Assembly: GCA_947044365.1 (NCBI GenBank)
Contig: OX345636.1
Span: 23,407,466-23,471,465, forward strand
Reading direction: 5' to 3'
DNA from: Petrosia ficiformis
Taxonomy: Eukaryota > Porifera > Demospongiae > Haplosclerida > Petrosiidae
DNA: 64,000 nucleotides
Shown: piece by piece, positions 34,358 to 47,200 of the stretch
How the letters are laid out: every line of letters starts with the position of its first letter
Numbering within the stretch: position 1 is the stretch's first letter
The notes under the pieces: generated by a model
The model's database searches: none
What the model saw: only the letters and a program-made list of their open reading frames with translations
Told to the model about the DNA's origin: nothing
Position numbers and translations under genes: made by a program

Positions 34358-34497
34358 TATACATGCGAACTGTTTTGTTGGTTAGCACATCACAAGATAA
34401 ACAGAAACATCCAATACAACTTCCATCCATTTTATCTAACTAATACATAAAGCTCACCGAAGTATACCTCTTTCCCACACGTTGGACACTTCGGCAT
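28082..34497 (-). CDS. CRIP1: cysteine-rich intestinal protein 1-like LIM protein, complete
   Basis: Three exons on the minus strand: 34497-34458, 32400-32306 and 28183-28082, all with good GT-AG borders and matching phases (+1, then 0). They encode 78 residues, almost exactly the size of animal CRIP1 (human 77). The product is a single LIM domain: C4, C7, H25, C28, C31, C34, C52 and C56 bind two zincs ([50 protein letters not shown]). The glycine-rich tail after the LIM domain is typical of CRIP1/CRP. LIM proteins of this kind act as protein-binding adaptors in cytoplasm and nucleus. Introns of 4.1 and 2.1 kb hold a Crypton pseudogene, tRNA-derived repeats and MITEs. It starts head to head with the coiled-coil gene. 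Confidence 0.95.
28855..28927 (-). tRNA. tRNA-like sequence, probably SINE or pseudogene
   Basis: The minus strand folds as a tRNA: acceptor GCCTTGG/CTGAGGC (7 pairs with two G-T), D-arm GCTC…GAGC with AGTTGGTA, anticodon stem TCTGT/ACAGA with loop CCGGAGT, and T-arm with GGGTTCGAATCCC. Base 33 is C instead of the near-universal U, and the nominal anticodon GGA would be Ser although the long variable arm is missing. Together with the duplication and the mirrored acceptor, this favours a tRNA-derived repeat. Confidence 0.5.
29145..29214 (-). pseudogene. truncated second tRNA-like copy
   Basis: Identical to the copy at 28855-28927 except that the 5' acceptor strand is deleted after the D-arm, where the sequence jumps to TGTATGAAC. 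Confidence 0.7.
29433..30390 (+). pseudogene. Crypton-derived DUF3504 protein, copy 2
   Basis: It starts [20 protein letters not shown] and continues [18 protein letters not shown] and [21 protein letters not shown] 40-bp stretch after this replaces the usual YPPNTLY region. It resumes with [19 protein letters not shown], an in-frame TAG (29874-29876), [40 protein letters not shown] and [14 protein letters not shown] final frameshift near 30210 leads to [20 protein letters not shown], the recombinase end with conserved GH and tyrosine. It sits inside CRIP1 intron 2 on the opposite strand. It is inactive but more complete than copy 1. Confidence 0.75.
30744..30798. repeat. 11-bp minisatellite
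   Basis: CTGTTGGATGG is repeated four to five times with one G-to-A change. Confidence 0.9.
30800..32240. other. CRIP1 intron sequence with small foldback repeats
   Basis: No gene. 31552-31670 is a MITE-like unit with ends TCCAAGGTTGCCATTAAA and an inverse TTTTGATGGCAATGTTGGA; a second copy is at 39290-39417 in the neighbouring gene. 31880-31990 resembles the foldback family of 45905-46070. Confidence 0.55.
33059..33726. mobile_element. non-autonomous element with ~200-bp terminal inverted repeats
   Basis: The left arm (33059 to about 33270) is mirrored by about 33515-33726, including long stretches such as CAAGCTTATAACTCCAAGAC and its complement. The ends are TTAGAGTRAAG. The flanks permit a TA duplication, which would suit a Tc1/mariner-type or foldback origin. 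The centre codes for nothing. It lies in CRIP1 intron 1. Confidence 0.8.
33954..34355. repeat. 168-bp tandem duplication with (TA)n tails
   Basis: The unit beginning CCTGCAGCAACTTATAAATT (about 33957 and 34125) is repeated almost perfectly. Each copy ends in a (TA)n tract, the second running to about 34355 with AATTATG interruptions. Confidence 0.9.
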
Positions 34498-34657
34498 TTT
34501 GTAGCTTAGTTCAAAAAGACAAAAAGTCAAATTTAAGTTAACCACACCCAAAATAAAAGGTGCCTTTAAACCACTCCCACCTAGTTGCTGACTCGACTAT
34601 ATAGTCTATATGTATTAGACTGGAACCAGTGCCAGCAAAACCACTGCCCAACTAGCA
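34498..34657. promoter_or_regulatory. candidate bidirectional promoter between CRIP1 and the coiled-coil gene
   Basis: Only 160 bp separate the two divergent start codons. The interval contains two CACCC-type boxes (CCACACCCA near 34543 and CCACTCCCACC near 34571) and a TATATA-like ACTATATAGT near 34595. Shared control is inferred from the arrangement. Confidence 0.5.
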
Positions 34658-37600
34658 ATGGAAATTAATCAAAAAAAAGATGCTCTCATAGAACAGCTGA
34701 GAGATCAACTGAGAAGAAAGGAAGATGAGGTAGCTACGAGTATGTGAGTCGCAAAACGTGTATTTACACTCCAGCATTGCATATATAATTAGTGCAATTT
34801 AAAATGAGTAATCCAAAAATATCACCTTTGATTGTGTATTATGTGTTTATGAAAACACAGTCTTATAAGAAAAAAAATGTTGATTTTCGTTCCAAGAACT
34901 ACCCCCAATGTTTTTGGTTCTGGTCCGGTGGTTCTAATATCCTGTGTAGGGTCCAAATTAATATAGTATCACTCAAAAGTATACATGTATGCAAGAAAGT
35001 ATCATTGTATTGAATGGGGTCAACAGATACTTGCCACCTTGAATACACCCCTCAGACACACCCATTGGCTTTATGATCTGCTGATATTAGCTAGGGTTTA
35101 AATCTGAACAAGCCACACCTGATGTGCATAACTGATGAGGTTGCGAGTGTCCTTGTTGATCCCACAACTGTGGTAATTATAGTATAGTAATGTTTATGAG
35201 TGTACATTTGTTTATTTGTATATTTGTTATAAAGGAATGGCCACAACATAAAGGATATTAAAATTTTATAATGTTAGACTAGACTACTAATAATTCCAGA
35301 CTATTTTGAACAATCGTTTTTGCTAAATTTATGCAGGTCATGTTTTATTTATCAGTAGGTATCCAAAAACATGTCTAATAACTATTTGACCAGTATTGAA
35401 TGATAAATAATCTAACAAAGTAGGACATTTCCAAATGCTAGAAAATTAATACACAAAGTGAACTTGTATGCCAAACAAGTAATCTTAATTTTTGAAAGTA
35501 TTCCTCTCATTCACTATCAGTTTCAACAGTATAGTTGTGTAGAGCATGACTTACTGAACACATAGGTACCAAATTTAAGTCCATAATTTCATTTTCTATG
35601 GCTACAAAGCTGTTTTTTTAGGTAATGAAAAAAACAGTCTGAAATTACAATACTTGCCATAATTATGTTTTATAACATTGAGTTTTGCAGCAACATGAAG
35701 CTCTTGGGTATCAACTAGTGTTGCACCTATACAGCAATTTGCCTATATGCCTATAGTGTATATTTCATAATCCATATTGGCTGTATGCAGATCCAATCCG
35801 ATACTATCTGTGTGAAATATATAGTTGCATTTATGTAGTTTACAACTATTCACACATGGTACACTGTTAATTATTCTATTGTTCGTGTGCTATACATTCA
35901 GCCCAAACTACATTGTACATGTAGTTACAGGCATATTCAGCCTCACACATCTTCAGATTGTGCTTGTGCAGTTTGAGAATAATGCAATCTGCAAAGCCAG
36001 AAAAATATTGTGTAAACTGTATAAGCAATGTATGGGCAATGCATTTGCCTATACCGATACTCTGCCTATATCTTCAGTACTAGTATAGGTGCAACCCTAG
36101 TATCAAATGATATTCACAACTGATATGATACTTAATAAAATATTTTATAGTTATAGACCAAAATGAAATGCTTTGAGTAATCAACATGGCAAATAATTCT
36201 AAAAAAGGTCACCATAGTAACTAGCATGATGAAGAAGGCACAGATGTAACCAAGTCATTAGTCAAAGTTAATGAAAATTTACTCTTGCACATGTGTGCAT
36301 ACTGCATAAATACTTGGTACATACACATGTGTAATTGTTATACAAATTGTGAGGAAAGTAGTAACAGATATGACGTAAATTTGTAAATATTAGTGCTACC
36401 AGATCTACATTGTAGTATTAGTGCAACACCAATAGCATCTATGCTATATAATAATGTAAATATGTAAAATTTCAACATCTTTTTGATAGTTTAGGACTGT
36501 AGATGGTATGTGTAATTGAAATCTACACACATGTGACCTCAAGAATGAAATATATTTGTATGTTGTTTTAGATAATTTAATTATAGGTAGAGATTACTCA
36601 CTAACATTGTAACTGATGAAATTTAAAACTAGCTCTATGATTTTTGGTACTTTCATTTGTGAAGCAATGCCCTATCTTCATTTATTTTAAAATCATGTTA
36701 CCACATTGTCCACTGCAATACCAGTTTGCACTCATGGAATGCAATAAAACATTTCGGTGATGCTGACATTTGAGATGTTTTTGTAGTTCAACACTGTTCA
36801 TGTATGAAGGAAAGAATTACCCTTCAAATAGCTAGATATCTCCTAATCATAAATACAATAAGTATACGTTTTGTTAATGAATCACTGGATGCAATACATG
36901 TATATGATCATTACCTTTGTTCACAGACTAGGCAGATGGCTGCATTAAAGCAAAATCTCCTTGTTAGGATACAAGGATTGCAAATTCAAAATGATCAGTT
37001 ACAATCCCAAAATGACCAGTTACAAACACAACTTAGAAGAGGTGGTGGAGATGAGAAACAAAAATTAATAGAAACGGTACATATACCACATCTGTTGATT
37101 ATTTATGTTGCTTTGATGTGTGTATCAGTAATAGCAGGCGAGATAGCAGCCCGAGGTGAAGCTAAGGGCCTCTGGTTGAAGGTCTGATATTGCTTATACA
37201 CAATGAGAAGACTTACTACATATAATAACTGTATATTTTATAGTGAAGAGGTACATCAAAGGCTCCTATCATTTAAACAATTGCCTGATCATTATGCATA
37301 ATCTTCTATGACCTTCATCTCTATTAATAAAACAAGTTGACCAGCTCTCTGTCTGTCTAGTTGAAAACTGCTGCACTACTACAATTATTTTATATGCAAG
37401 CAGGAGAATTAGAAACAAAGGAAAACTGAAAAGAGTCAGAAATGTGACAAAACAGCTGGTTTTGAAGCTAGCTTTCGGATTTGGGGGATTAGTACAATCC
37501 TATACTTTTTGCCATCAAGGAATCTGATGGATCAGATGATAAGAGTGCCTGACTAGATATCAGAAGGTTCAGGGTTCAATCCCCAGTAGAATTCCTGGCT

Positions 37601-37885
37601 TTTTATCATTTTTCCTAATTCTCTTATGACTCCAAATCAATGCCTTGCATAAGCCTTATGCAATCAACCATGCATCTAATTTTTATTTTAAAATGTTTTG
37701 GCTTTAAACCTTTTTCAGGTGATTACGAAAGAGAAAATGTATCATATCTGACCTTAATTTTTCCAGTTTCTTTTCTTTTTTTTTCTTCAAACAATAACTC
37801 AGTTGCACATGTTGCAATCTATCATGTGTCACATCTGTAGTTTCATGTATATAACCTTTGATGTACCTGTTAGCTATTGTGTGTA

Positions 37886-37932
<47 letters not shown>

Positions 37933-38192
37933 TGATGGTGACATCATCCCTTTGATGTGGTGAGTCCTATATATTGTATATAGACCTTCCATTTCCATAC
38001 TATGCAGGAGATGTCACCATCATACAATATATTGTATATAGTATGCTAATAGGTCATATATACTGAATATAGGACTCTCGTTTTGTGTCCTCGGATGTGA
38101 TATAGCCCTCGCAGGCTCGGGCTATATCACATCCTTGGACACAAAACTCAGGTCCTATATTTTATATATAGGACCTATTAGCATACTATATA

Positions 38193-38243
<51 letters not shown>

Positions 38244-41200
38244 TATATATATCTTATAATGAGATTCATAGCCATACATTTTCAATGGGGCATGTAGGTT
38301 TACATTTTGTATATTAACCTGGAGCCAATGCACATTGTCGACTGTAATCTAACAGGTATGAATCTCTATTATTAGTTATATATCATGGTTCATTGATCTA
38401 TATACATTATATAAATCTGCCAATTTCAAAGCCCTCGGTTGATAAATTTTCAAAATTTATCATTGGCGAGTTTATATAATGCATATTAGACCTCTAAAGT
38501 CTATATAATATACATTTATAATTATATACAGGGAGACACATTTTCTGTTTTAAAAGAGTTTCTGATCATTTTGAGCTTTATAATGCATAATAGTAAATTA
38601 CATCGCTAATCGAAATCCAAGCAGCACTTAAGAAAGTGTTTAAGTACAGGTAAAAATAAACACACATGTACCTTGTAGTTCTAAAGTACTTTAGTCCAAG
38701 GACAAGTACTTACAGGAAGTACTCACATGTAAGTAGCATATTGCTAGTGATTTGAAAGTGCTTAAATAGTGCTAAAGAAAATGATTAAGCACAAGCATTT
38801 TGACATTATTGTACATGGACTTGAACACAAGCCCTTATATGGTCATGCTTAAGCATTTATAAGCACAACAAGAAGGTGCTTCATCCCATGTCTTCTCTGA
38901 CATTATTGATCATGCTCTTTCATTTTTAAAATTGTTTCTTGTACATACATCTATAACATGTATTTGCCTTCTTTAAATTATTTCGCATCAATCTGCCTGA
39001 CACTTAAAGTGTTTCACATAAATTCAATGAATTATTGTTACGATATTTCAATGCTATAAAAATATTATGATGATTGTATAAAATGATTTTCCAAATCTTC
39101 AATATACATGTGCATTCTTGTACCTAGCTACAGGATCGCTTTAGAGCATGGTATATATAGTTATACATTAGACAGAATCCTGAACTCAAAGAGAAGCTCA
39201 CTCGCTAATCAATAGAAATGTCTCAAATGGAAGAATCTATAAGTTTCGTTGAATAATTTGACATAAATTACATGTCTTCATTTCAAGAGTGATGTCCAAG
39301 ATTGCCATCAAAGACTAAGATCACTTTGATACTGATTGAACCCTCACCATAAAGGAACCCTAACCCTACCCTAAATGAACCACATAATGATATTCATGAG
39401 TTTTTGATGGCACTGTGCATTATACTCTAATCCATTTTTATCTTTACATTAGACCAGTATTCTTCGTCAAGAGCTCTCAAAATCTCAGACAATGAATGTG
39501 AATTTGAAGGACGCTAATAGGGTTAGTAAACGTACAAACATTGTGTCAGTTGTTTATCTAATAACAGTTTTGTTATGTTAGAGTATAGAAACTACGTGTA
39601 CATAGAGAGTTAGGAAGGTAGTCATGTGTTGCATGTATTCATAAAGATGCAATGTTTTCTACCCTCTTAATGTCTTAGTGACACTGTTAGACATGTCTTC
39701 TTTTGGCAATACGTGTAGATAGAGGCTGCCTGTCATACTAAACAGTACAATGTAGGGATAGTCATTGATTATAGTCAGTAGATACCAGGTATCATGATAA
39801 TTGCGATTAATGACTGGCTATATAGATTTCATTCAACAATCAAATGGATATGGATACCTTATACTTGTGGAGAAGTAGTGCTAAAAATCTCATGTGATTA
39901 TACTTAAAACTGCGTAGTAAACCATTATTTTAGTTACCATGATTTGGGCAATACGATTGTCACTGACATTTTAATCACAATTATCATGATATATAATCAT
40001 CCATTCCTACAACAATTATCTTATATTAGTAGAAATAGTTTTAGCACTTTTTACCTTTTAATTCATGCAGGAGAATCAATTATTAATCCTCTCCTGATTG
40101 TATAGATTATATTAATGAATCTATTTTTAAAATTTTAAATGTTCTTTTAAAAACTTAACAGATACTAAGAGAAAGAAAAGAAGAAGCTGAGAGAAAGGTG
40201 CACACCATGCTAATTTAAAAATATACTACATGTGCATGTGTCTGAACTATAGAGGTTATTTGAATGATATGACAATAGTTTTACTCTAGTAATTTATAGA
40301 TTTTTCTTATTATGTATGACAAAAGAATGGTCTGACATTCTCTGTAAAGTCAGCTGCTGCAATGAGAATGTTATTCAACTCCACTTGAAGTACTAGACTG
40401 AATGGTTTTATCCTGCCGTTGGGAGAACACAGCAGTAGTGGATTATTGTATTTTGCAACTGAAAATGATTGATGTAACACACCTAAACTTTTAGGTGATG
40501 TAATTGAACAACCTCTAGAGTTATTATTAATAATAATTATGATTACAAGTTCACACTGTGTTCTAAATGTCACTGGCTATTCTTTATCAGTTTTATCCAC
40601 AAGCGCTAATATATATTTTTGTTGTAGGACCAAATATTTAGGGTCTAATTACACTCAAAATTACCTGAGATATGCAGGATACATCCAAGACACCAATTTC
40701 TTGGGTTTACTTATGCAGTCAATGACACTGTGTTTAATTTCGTTTACTGGCATATACATGTAATTCATTTACTAATATTGAACTTCGGCAAACTCCTTAA
40801 ACTTTGTTACAAGTATGTGTGATCATTTGGTATCACACTTTACTTCACTGTGTCTCCTGTTTTGAAAATCAAATATCATTTGCCAAGTTTCAGATTCATT
40901 ATTAACATTGTAATTTATAAACACTTAATATGGAACATTGTGAATATAGTTCAAAACATCCCCTTGACAACATGCATTTACGAAAATCAATTTGTGTCTT
41001 GAATGTGATATAACGTTTACAACTAATTATTAATTTGACTGTCTAAAACTAAAAGGTTTATTTCATCACACTAATTATTTTACTTCTGTCTGCAATGTAT
41101 TTTTGTCTTTCAAAAAGTCTTAAAATTAAGTGATTTTGTTTACATTACACAGGCATCTAAGCTGAAACAAGATCTATTTGAAATGCAATCTCAACCAGCG

Positions 41201-44200
41201 ATTCAAAATGGTGGTGAATCAAAACCACAAATTGCTGACTTGCAGCGTGAGAATGCGCGTTTGAGAGGTGAATTATCTAAGATGGATAGAGAGAATTATT
41301 TGTTGTTGAGGATTAAAAATGAGAAAGAGAAGTTTGAAGCTGACTTCCTTCAACTCCAAGTGAAGTATGATGAGCAACAAAAGAAACTGGAAAATAAAGA
41401 AAAGATTACTAATATGTTGAAGAAAGATGTTGGTATTGCACAAGAAGCACATCGCAGTCTGTTGAAAAAATACGAACTTGATTCACATGATCACAGAGAA
41501 AAACAGCTTCAAGATATCAGTTTAAGACAAAAGGCTATATACGCAAGAGAGAAAGACATAACTACAAGAGAAGAAGAAGTCAAAAAAGACATTGAGAAGT
41601 TAGAAAAGGAAAAGGAGGACATAAAGAGAGAGAAGAAAGATATGTCCAATGCAAGAAATTTGTACAATGAGGAAAGAAGGAAGTGGGAAGATGAAAGGAA
41701 TAAAATGCTTATGAAACATAGTGAATTATCTAATGAGTATAGTGAATTGAACACTAAATACAAACTAGCCGAGAAGGAAATTGCATCATTAAAGCGTAAG
41801 CATGATTCTCGAAAATATAGTAGTGGTGAGATTGATTCACACAAGTGGGATAGTAGGAGACATGGTGATGATACTCGTCATCCCTACAGTGAAAATTCAG
41901 CCATAGGTCAGCGTGACACTGGGAGAGAGAGAAGGGGAGAAAGACATTGGAGTGAAGATACTTATAGGGAATATGATAGAAGAGATCGACCCACGCACAC
42001 TTCTGAATATCGCTATTCAACTGAAAGACCCTCTCGAAGTCACTCTTCAAGGGGATTTGAGCGGGAAAGCTCAAGGCAACGTTCAAGAGGATCATCTGAA
42101 AGTGTACGTTCCTAACAGACAAATGTGGTAATTCCACTGTAAATTGTACCTTTTAGTTGTAACAATTTTCTATTCAGTCATTTTGTAAGACTCAGCATAG
42201 CACCATTATCTGAATTTACAAATAATGAAAAGGGTCACAATATCTCTACATACTAATTCATTGCTACTCGGACCTATCATAAATGCATACATGCACAGAA
42301 ATTACTTTCATCTCAATAGGAGTTGTTTTTCCAGCAGACATTTATGATAGCACAGCTACAGACTGATTTAGCTGATTTGAGAAATGAATTAAGACATATG
42401 CAAGATGAAAACACTCACTATAAACGGACAGCAAGAGAATTAAACACCAGTTTACAAACATCAAATTTTGATCATATGGTATTTATTAACTGCTAATTTA
42501 CATATCACATACAATGTACTATATACATTATCTTATAGTTATACTTGAATGCTTGCATGCTAATAGATCTTTGTCACATGACTATGTTCAATACATTACT
42601 CTCCAAATTTAACACTCTACATAAATATGAGAATTCAGGATGTATGATTGCTTGCAGTGACATGTTTTATAATTTTCTAGTTACAGGTACGCATTGCAGA
42701 ACAATTAAGGAACATGTTACTGTATAGCCAAAAGTCTCCCTCAATGCAATCTGATGCAAGTGGAGAGGTAAGACACATATAATTGTTACTTAGGTACATT
42801 GATTTACAATGACACTCACTTACACGTTAGGTACTATATATGCAATGCTCGAAATAATGTGCAGCAATTGGCCATTTCCTTGAAATTTAGGTTTTTTGTC
42901 CAGACAAAATTGCATTTGACTTAACCAATAAGTTAAACATTAAGTGGAGTACACAGCAAAGATAGTGACTATGGGTTAGTGATATATCTCAAGCCACAGT
43001 GTACAGCATGAAACAGTCCTCAAAATAATGTTTGGCACTTTTTATGGACAAAATTGTATTTGACTAGACTAATTCTCTGATGATTACTGGCAGGAGCAAA
43101 TGAATGAAAATCAAAGGGTTGGAGTGTGCAACTCCCACGTTTATAATTAAAAAGCAAAACAGAGCATACACTAAATGACTTACTTTTAAATGTTTTGGAC
43201 TATACACATAATGCTTTAAATATAAAGTAAAACAAAAATGTCTTCTACCACTCCAAGAAGGTCTTCTTAAATTGCAGCAAGACTCATAGTAACAACTCCA
43301 GTTAGTCTGCATCTAGATTTTGTCCTTTTTTTACCTGGCATAGCATATCAATGCGTTATGGGTGTGGTCAATATATTCTAAAAATAATAACTCATTTGGC
43401 ATGTGCTCTGTTTAGCATTTTAATTACTTGTGTGGGAAGTTGCATTCTCCAGCCTTTCGTATTTCATTGATGCACTCCTGTTACTACTGTTCTGCTTCCT
43501 CATAGCGTTAAACATCCAAATGAATTATTCATCCAATGATATAAATACACTGATTCAACCTAATCCTTATTTCAAAACCATTTTTATATACAATGTACTT
43601 CTTTGTGATTTGTGTAGATACCTCCAAGTGACTATCCACCTATAGCACCTTTCAAGAAATCACTAGAACCTCTTTCCACCTCATCATCATCATCATCATC
43701 AACTGTTACACCATATAGCACCATGAGTGAGAACTCTGAAATTTCTGACTGCCCCAGATATCCGGTAAGTATTCTTAGAGTGATGATAGATAATTGAAGT
43801 GAAAAAAGAAAGGATCACTCCATTACAGTGCTCTCTCCAAACTGACCTCATTGTTCAAAAAACATTCATGGCCAGAACACTGTACTTTTTGCTACTACAA
43901 GTGTAAAAAAATGTACATGTACAGTTTAAACTGACGGCAATCTATGCACTTGTGGGCATGGTAGAAGCTGTGTTGCCTAATCATTCTTAATTAATAATTA
44001 CATGTGTATGCACCATTTCCTTTCAAAATTCTGGAGAGAGCACTGTTCAATTGGTCATTTTCGATATACATGTATTTGACATCGCAGTAGCTTTGTTTTA
44101 TGACTTAATACACAATTATATATATATCAGAGAGTACGGTGGTACTCTCTATGTAGGGATGGCCCAGAAAAGAAATGGCCGCCCATACATACATTTCAAT

Positions 44201-47200
44201 TGCAAATGGTAAGCTGAAATCTCTGGTCATATATACAAATATACATAACTTACAATATATTGAGTATTTTTATAACTAACAATACCTTTTAGATGTATAG
44301 AACCGGCGAGTAGCAAAACTGGCTAAATCTTCATATTATTCACTATTAAAGTAGTTGTAGCACAAATACAAATTTATTTTAAGTTAAATTCAGGGTAACA
44401 AACTTCGTACTGTTCTGTTTCTTGACCTAGACAGCGAATACTTTCAGCCACTACAGCAACCTACTTACGATAGGACGCCATTTGTAATAAACCACACCCA
44501 TTAAAACACACCCATTAATTTAATGGTGTTCTACAAAACAGATAAGTTGTAAAAAGTATTATACATATCATCACTTCCACAAATAGCAAAATTTGTAAAC
44601 CTACATGCCAGATGATACTGAACTGTCCATGTACAAATCTAAGTGACTGTGCTTCTGCACTGCATATCATCACTTCCACAAATAGTAAACTCAGATGATA
44701 CTGAACTGTCCATGTACAAATCATTAGTATAAGTGAATGTATTAGTTGATCACTCTCAGATAAGAAATTTCATCACAATTATGCCACTAATTCATTGTAT
44801 ACGAGAATAATAAAAAAACATTTTAAAAAATGAAAGAGTACGTAGCGATATATATTATTATACTGAGTCATTTAAAAATAGATTCAAAACGAATAATATA
44901 GAAACATGTTCAAAAAGAAAAGAGGATGTAGGAATTGTAATAACTATAATATTGCAGTAAATTTTGAGTACTGTCTCCTTCTGGACACCATTCCTGCAGA
45001 AAATCTCAATACTGTAAATGAAACATGATAGTCATCACGTATTTGATCAAACATTTACCTGAATTATTTAAAAATAGAATCGAAACAAGAATAATAAAAA
45101 ACATATACATAGAGTATGTACATGTATATCAAAACCGAAAAAGCACAGAAACAAGATGGCTTTGGCAACAAAATGAAATACAAACATAACAATCATACAT
45201 GTACATAAGTATACACAACTAGAGTAAAAGCAAAACACAAAGAAGTGATACTTATGTACGGTTGTTTTGTGGAAGTGGTATTTCATTTTGTTGCCAAACC
45301 CATCTTGTTCCTGTGCTTTATCGGTTTTGATATATATCCCTACATACCCTTTCATTTTTTTAAATGTTTTTTGATATATTTTATTAAGAGCAGGCGCTTC
45401 TTTCTGTAACATTCATTGGATTACATCATGCATTCTCGGTAGTTAACCCTTTCAATGTGTTACTTTTTAATGCTACAATGCACTAATTGTGAAGCGTGTA
45501 ATAATGACCTGCTGTATTAGCTCTTTATTGTTGATACGACAATAAATTCTACAATTGATAATTAATAATAAAGTATATCCCGTTTATAGAACAGGACGTT
45601 GTGATAAAAAAAATTACAATACTACTAGCTTACTTCAACTGAATTCGTCGACTATTCACAGTTATTCATGAAAATAACACAGTAGTTTAAAGTGATGTAG
45701 GTACATGTACTTACTTCTAAGGCAAAATGGAAAGTTTAAAACAGTTTTAAGAATTGTTGAAAGTTACATACTCAACTGGTCATTATATAATGAAGTCATC
45801 TCCCTTGTTTTGGATTGTATGCTGTTTTGTTATTCTAAATAGTGGATGGGTTGTGGTTTTGTTACTATCTATATTAGTGAAAGTTACATGCAGAAATCGC
45901 TGAAAGAGCATGTAGGGATATCAAAACTGGAAAAGCACAGAAACAACAACATATGTAAACTAAACACTTCTTATAACCCTACATAAGGAAGAGGTTAGTT
46001 TAATTTTTTGGCTAAAGTACCATCACAAACCTGTTTCTGTGGGTTTTTTTGGTTTTGATGTCCCTATCTATATGGTCCACCTTTTCTAAATTTTTTCAAT
46101 TCCCTTTTTAAATGACTAATATATAAATTATGAAATCATGAACAATGCATGAGGTAATTTGTTAACTTTCTTTGTACATGTATACATGCCTAAATGTTTG
46201 GGAGGAAACAAATAAATAATTTTGTACAAGTTGTAACATGAGGCTTATTCTGTATGAAAATAATTTTACACTTGTGTTATAATAATACTATTATGATATG
46301 ATAATATGTACAGGTATACTGGTATAATATATAGTTTTTAGGTATATAATTTAAGCAAAATAATCAATAATTATCGAAGTACATTAGTATATCAGAGTTT
46401 GCATGCTGACCAAAGTCAACACCTGGCAAATGTGTTAAATGTGTTTCAGTGTTGAACTTGTGAAAACAATTCTTTTCACTTGCAGCATTAATATTGTCTG
46501 TAGGAATATAGCGGTCCGACCAGTCTATAGAGTAGTAGAGTGTACCCAAATCAAGTTATTCAGTCCTTCAGTTTACTGAGTATTAATAATATTATGTTCA
46601 TAAAGGTTGTGTGTGGTTACTTACAAAAAGACATCGAATTGAACAACATTAGTTCACAGGAAATTTGTATTTGCACAAAACTACTCTGATAGCTCCACAA
46701 ACAGAGAAATGCAGCTTTAAGAATAATAATAATAATGTGAGGAACCATCTGACAGTTTTGGTACTGGTTCACTACTTTAACAATGTTTTGTATGACTAGA
46801 ATACATTGTTAATGTTGTGAACTGGCAAATAGCAAAACAGTCAAATTGTTTCTCACATTATTAAAAATGCATTTCTATGTTTGTGTTGCCATCAAACTAG
46901 TTTTAGTGCTGTATGTGCTATAAAAACATATCTGTTCATTATTAAGTGGCATATTAGCAGAGCATTACTTGCATTTGAAATGTATGGGCAGCCATTCTTC
47001 CCAGGGGAGCATGACCATACTCATTGATAGACAGTTGTGGCTACTGCACACAATCTACTATAATGCTGTTTAAATTTTTTTTAGATGCCATTTATTTCTT
47101 AATTGTGTTTTTTTTGCATTAGCTATGGCATATCATGTCTTGACAAGTGCACAAATTTTATCTGATTACAATCATGTTTCTATTGCAGTTAAACCCACTT

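Noticed and set aside
36804..37187. 127-codon plus-strand ORF as a separate gene
   Set aside because: Its middle is exon 2 of the coiled-coil gene; the ends are intron read-through beyond good splice sites.
33943..38317. ORFs made of Ile-Tyr repeats
   Set aside because: They are translations of (TA)n microsatellites.
39350..39375. Telomere-like CCCTAA units
   Set aside because: Only one to two units occur inside a small dispersed repeat (39290-39417); a variant is at 31600. There is no array.
40310..40573. Minus-strand ORF with protein-like text (CSITSPKSLGVLHQSFSVAK)
   Set aside because: It lies in intron 4 of the coiled-coil gene, matches no known family, and starts with a low-complexity IIIIINNN run. 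It is too weak to call.
41509..42137. Minus-strand open frames opposite the coiled-coil exon
   Set aside because: They are antisense to a well-supported exon rich in Lys/Glu codons, which creates open complementary frames.
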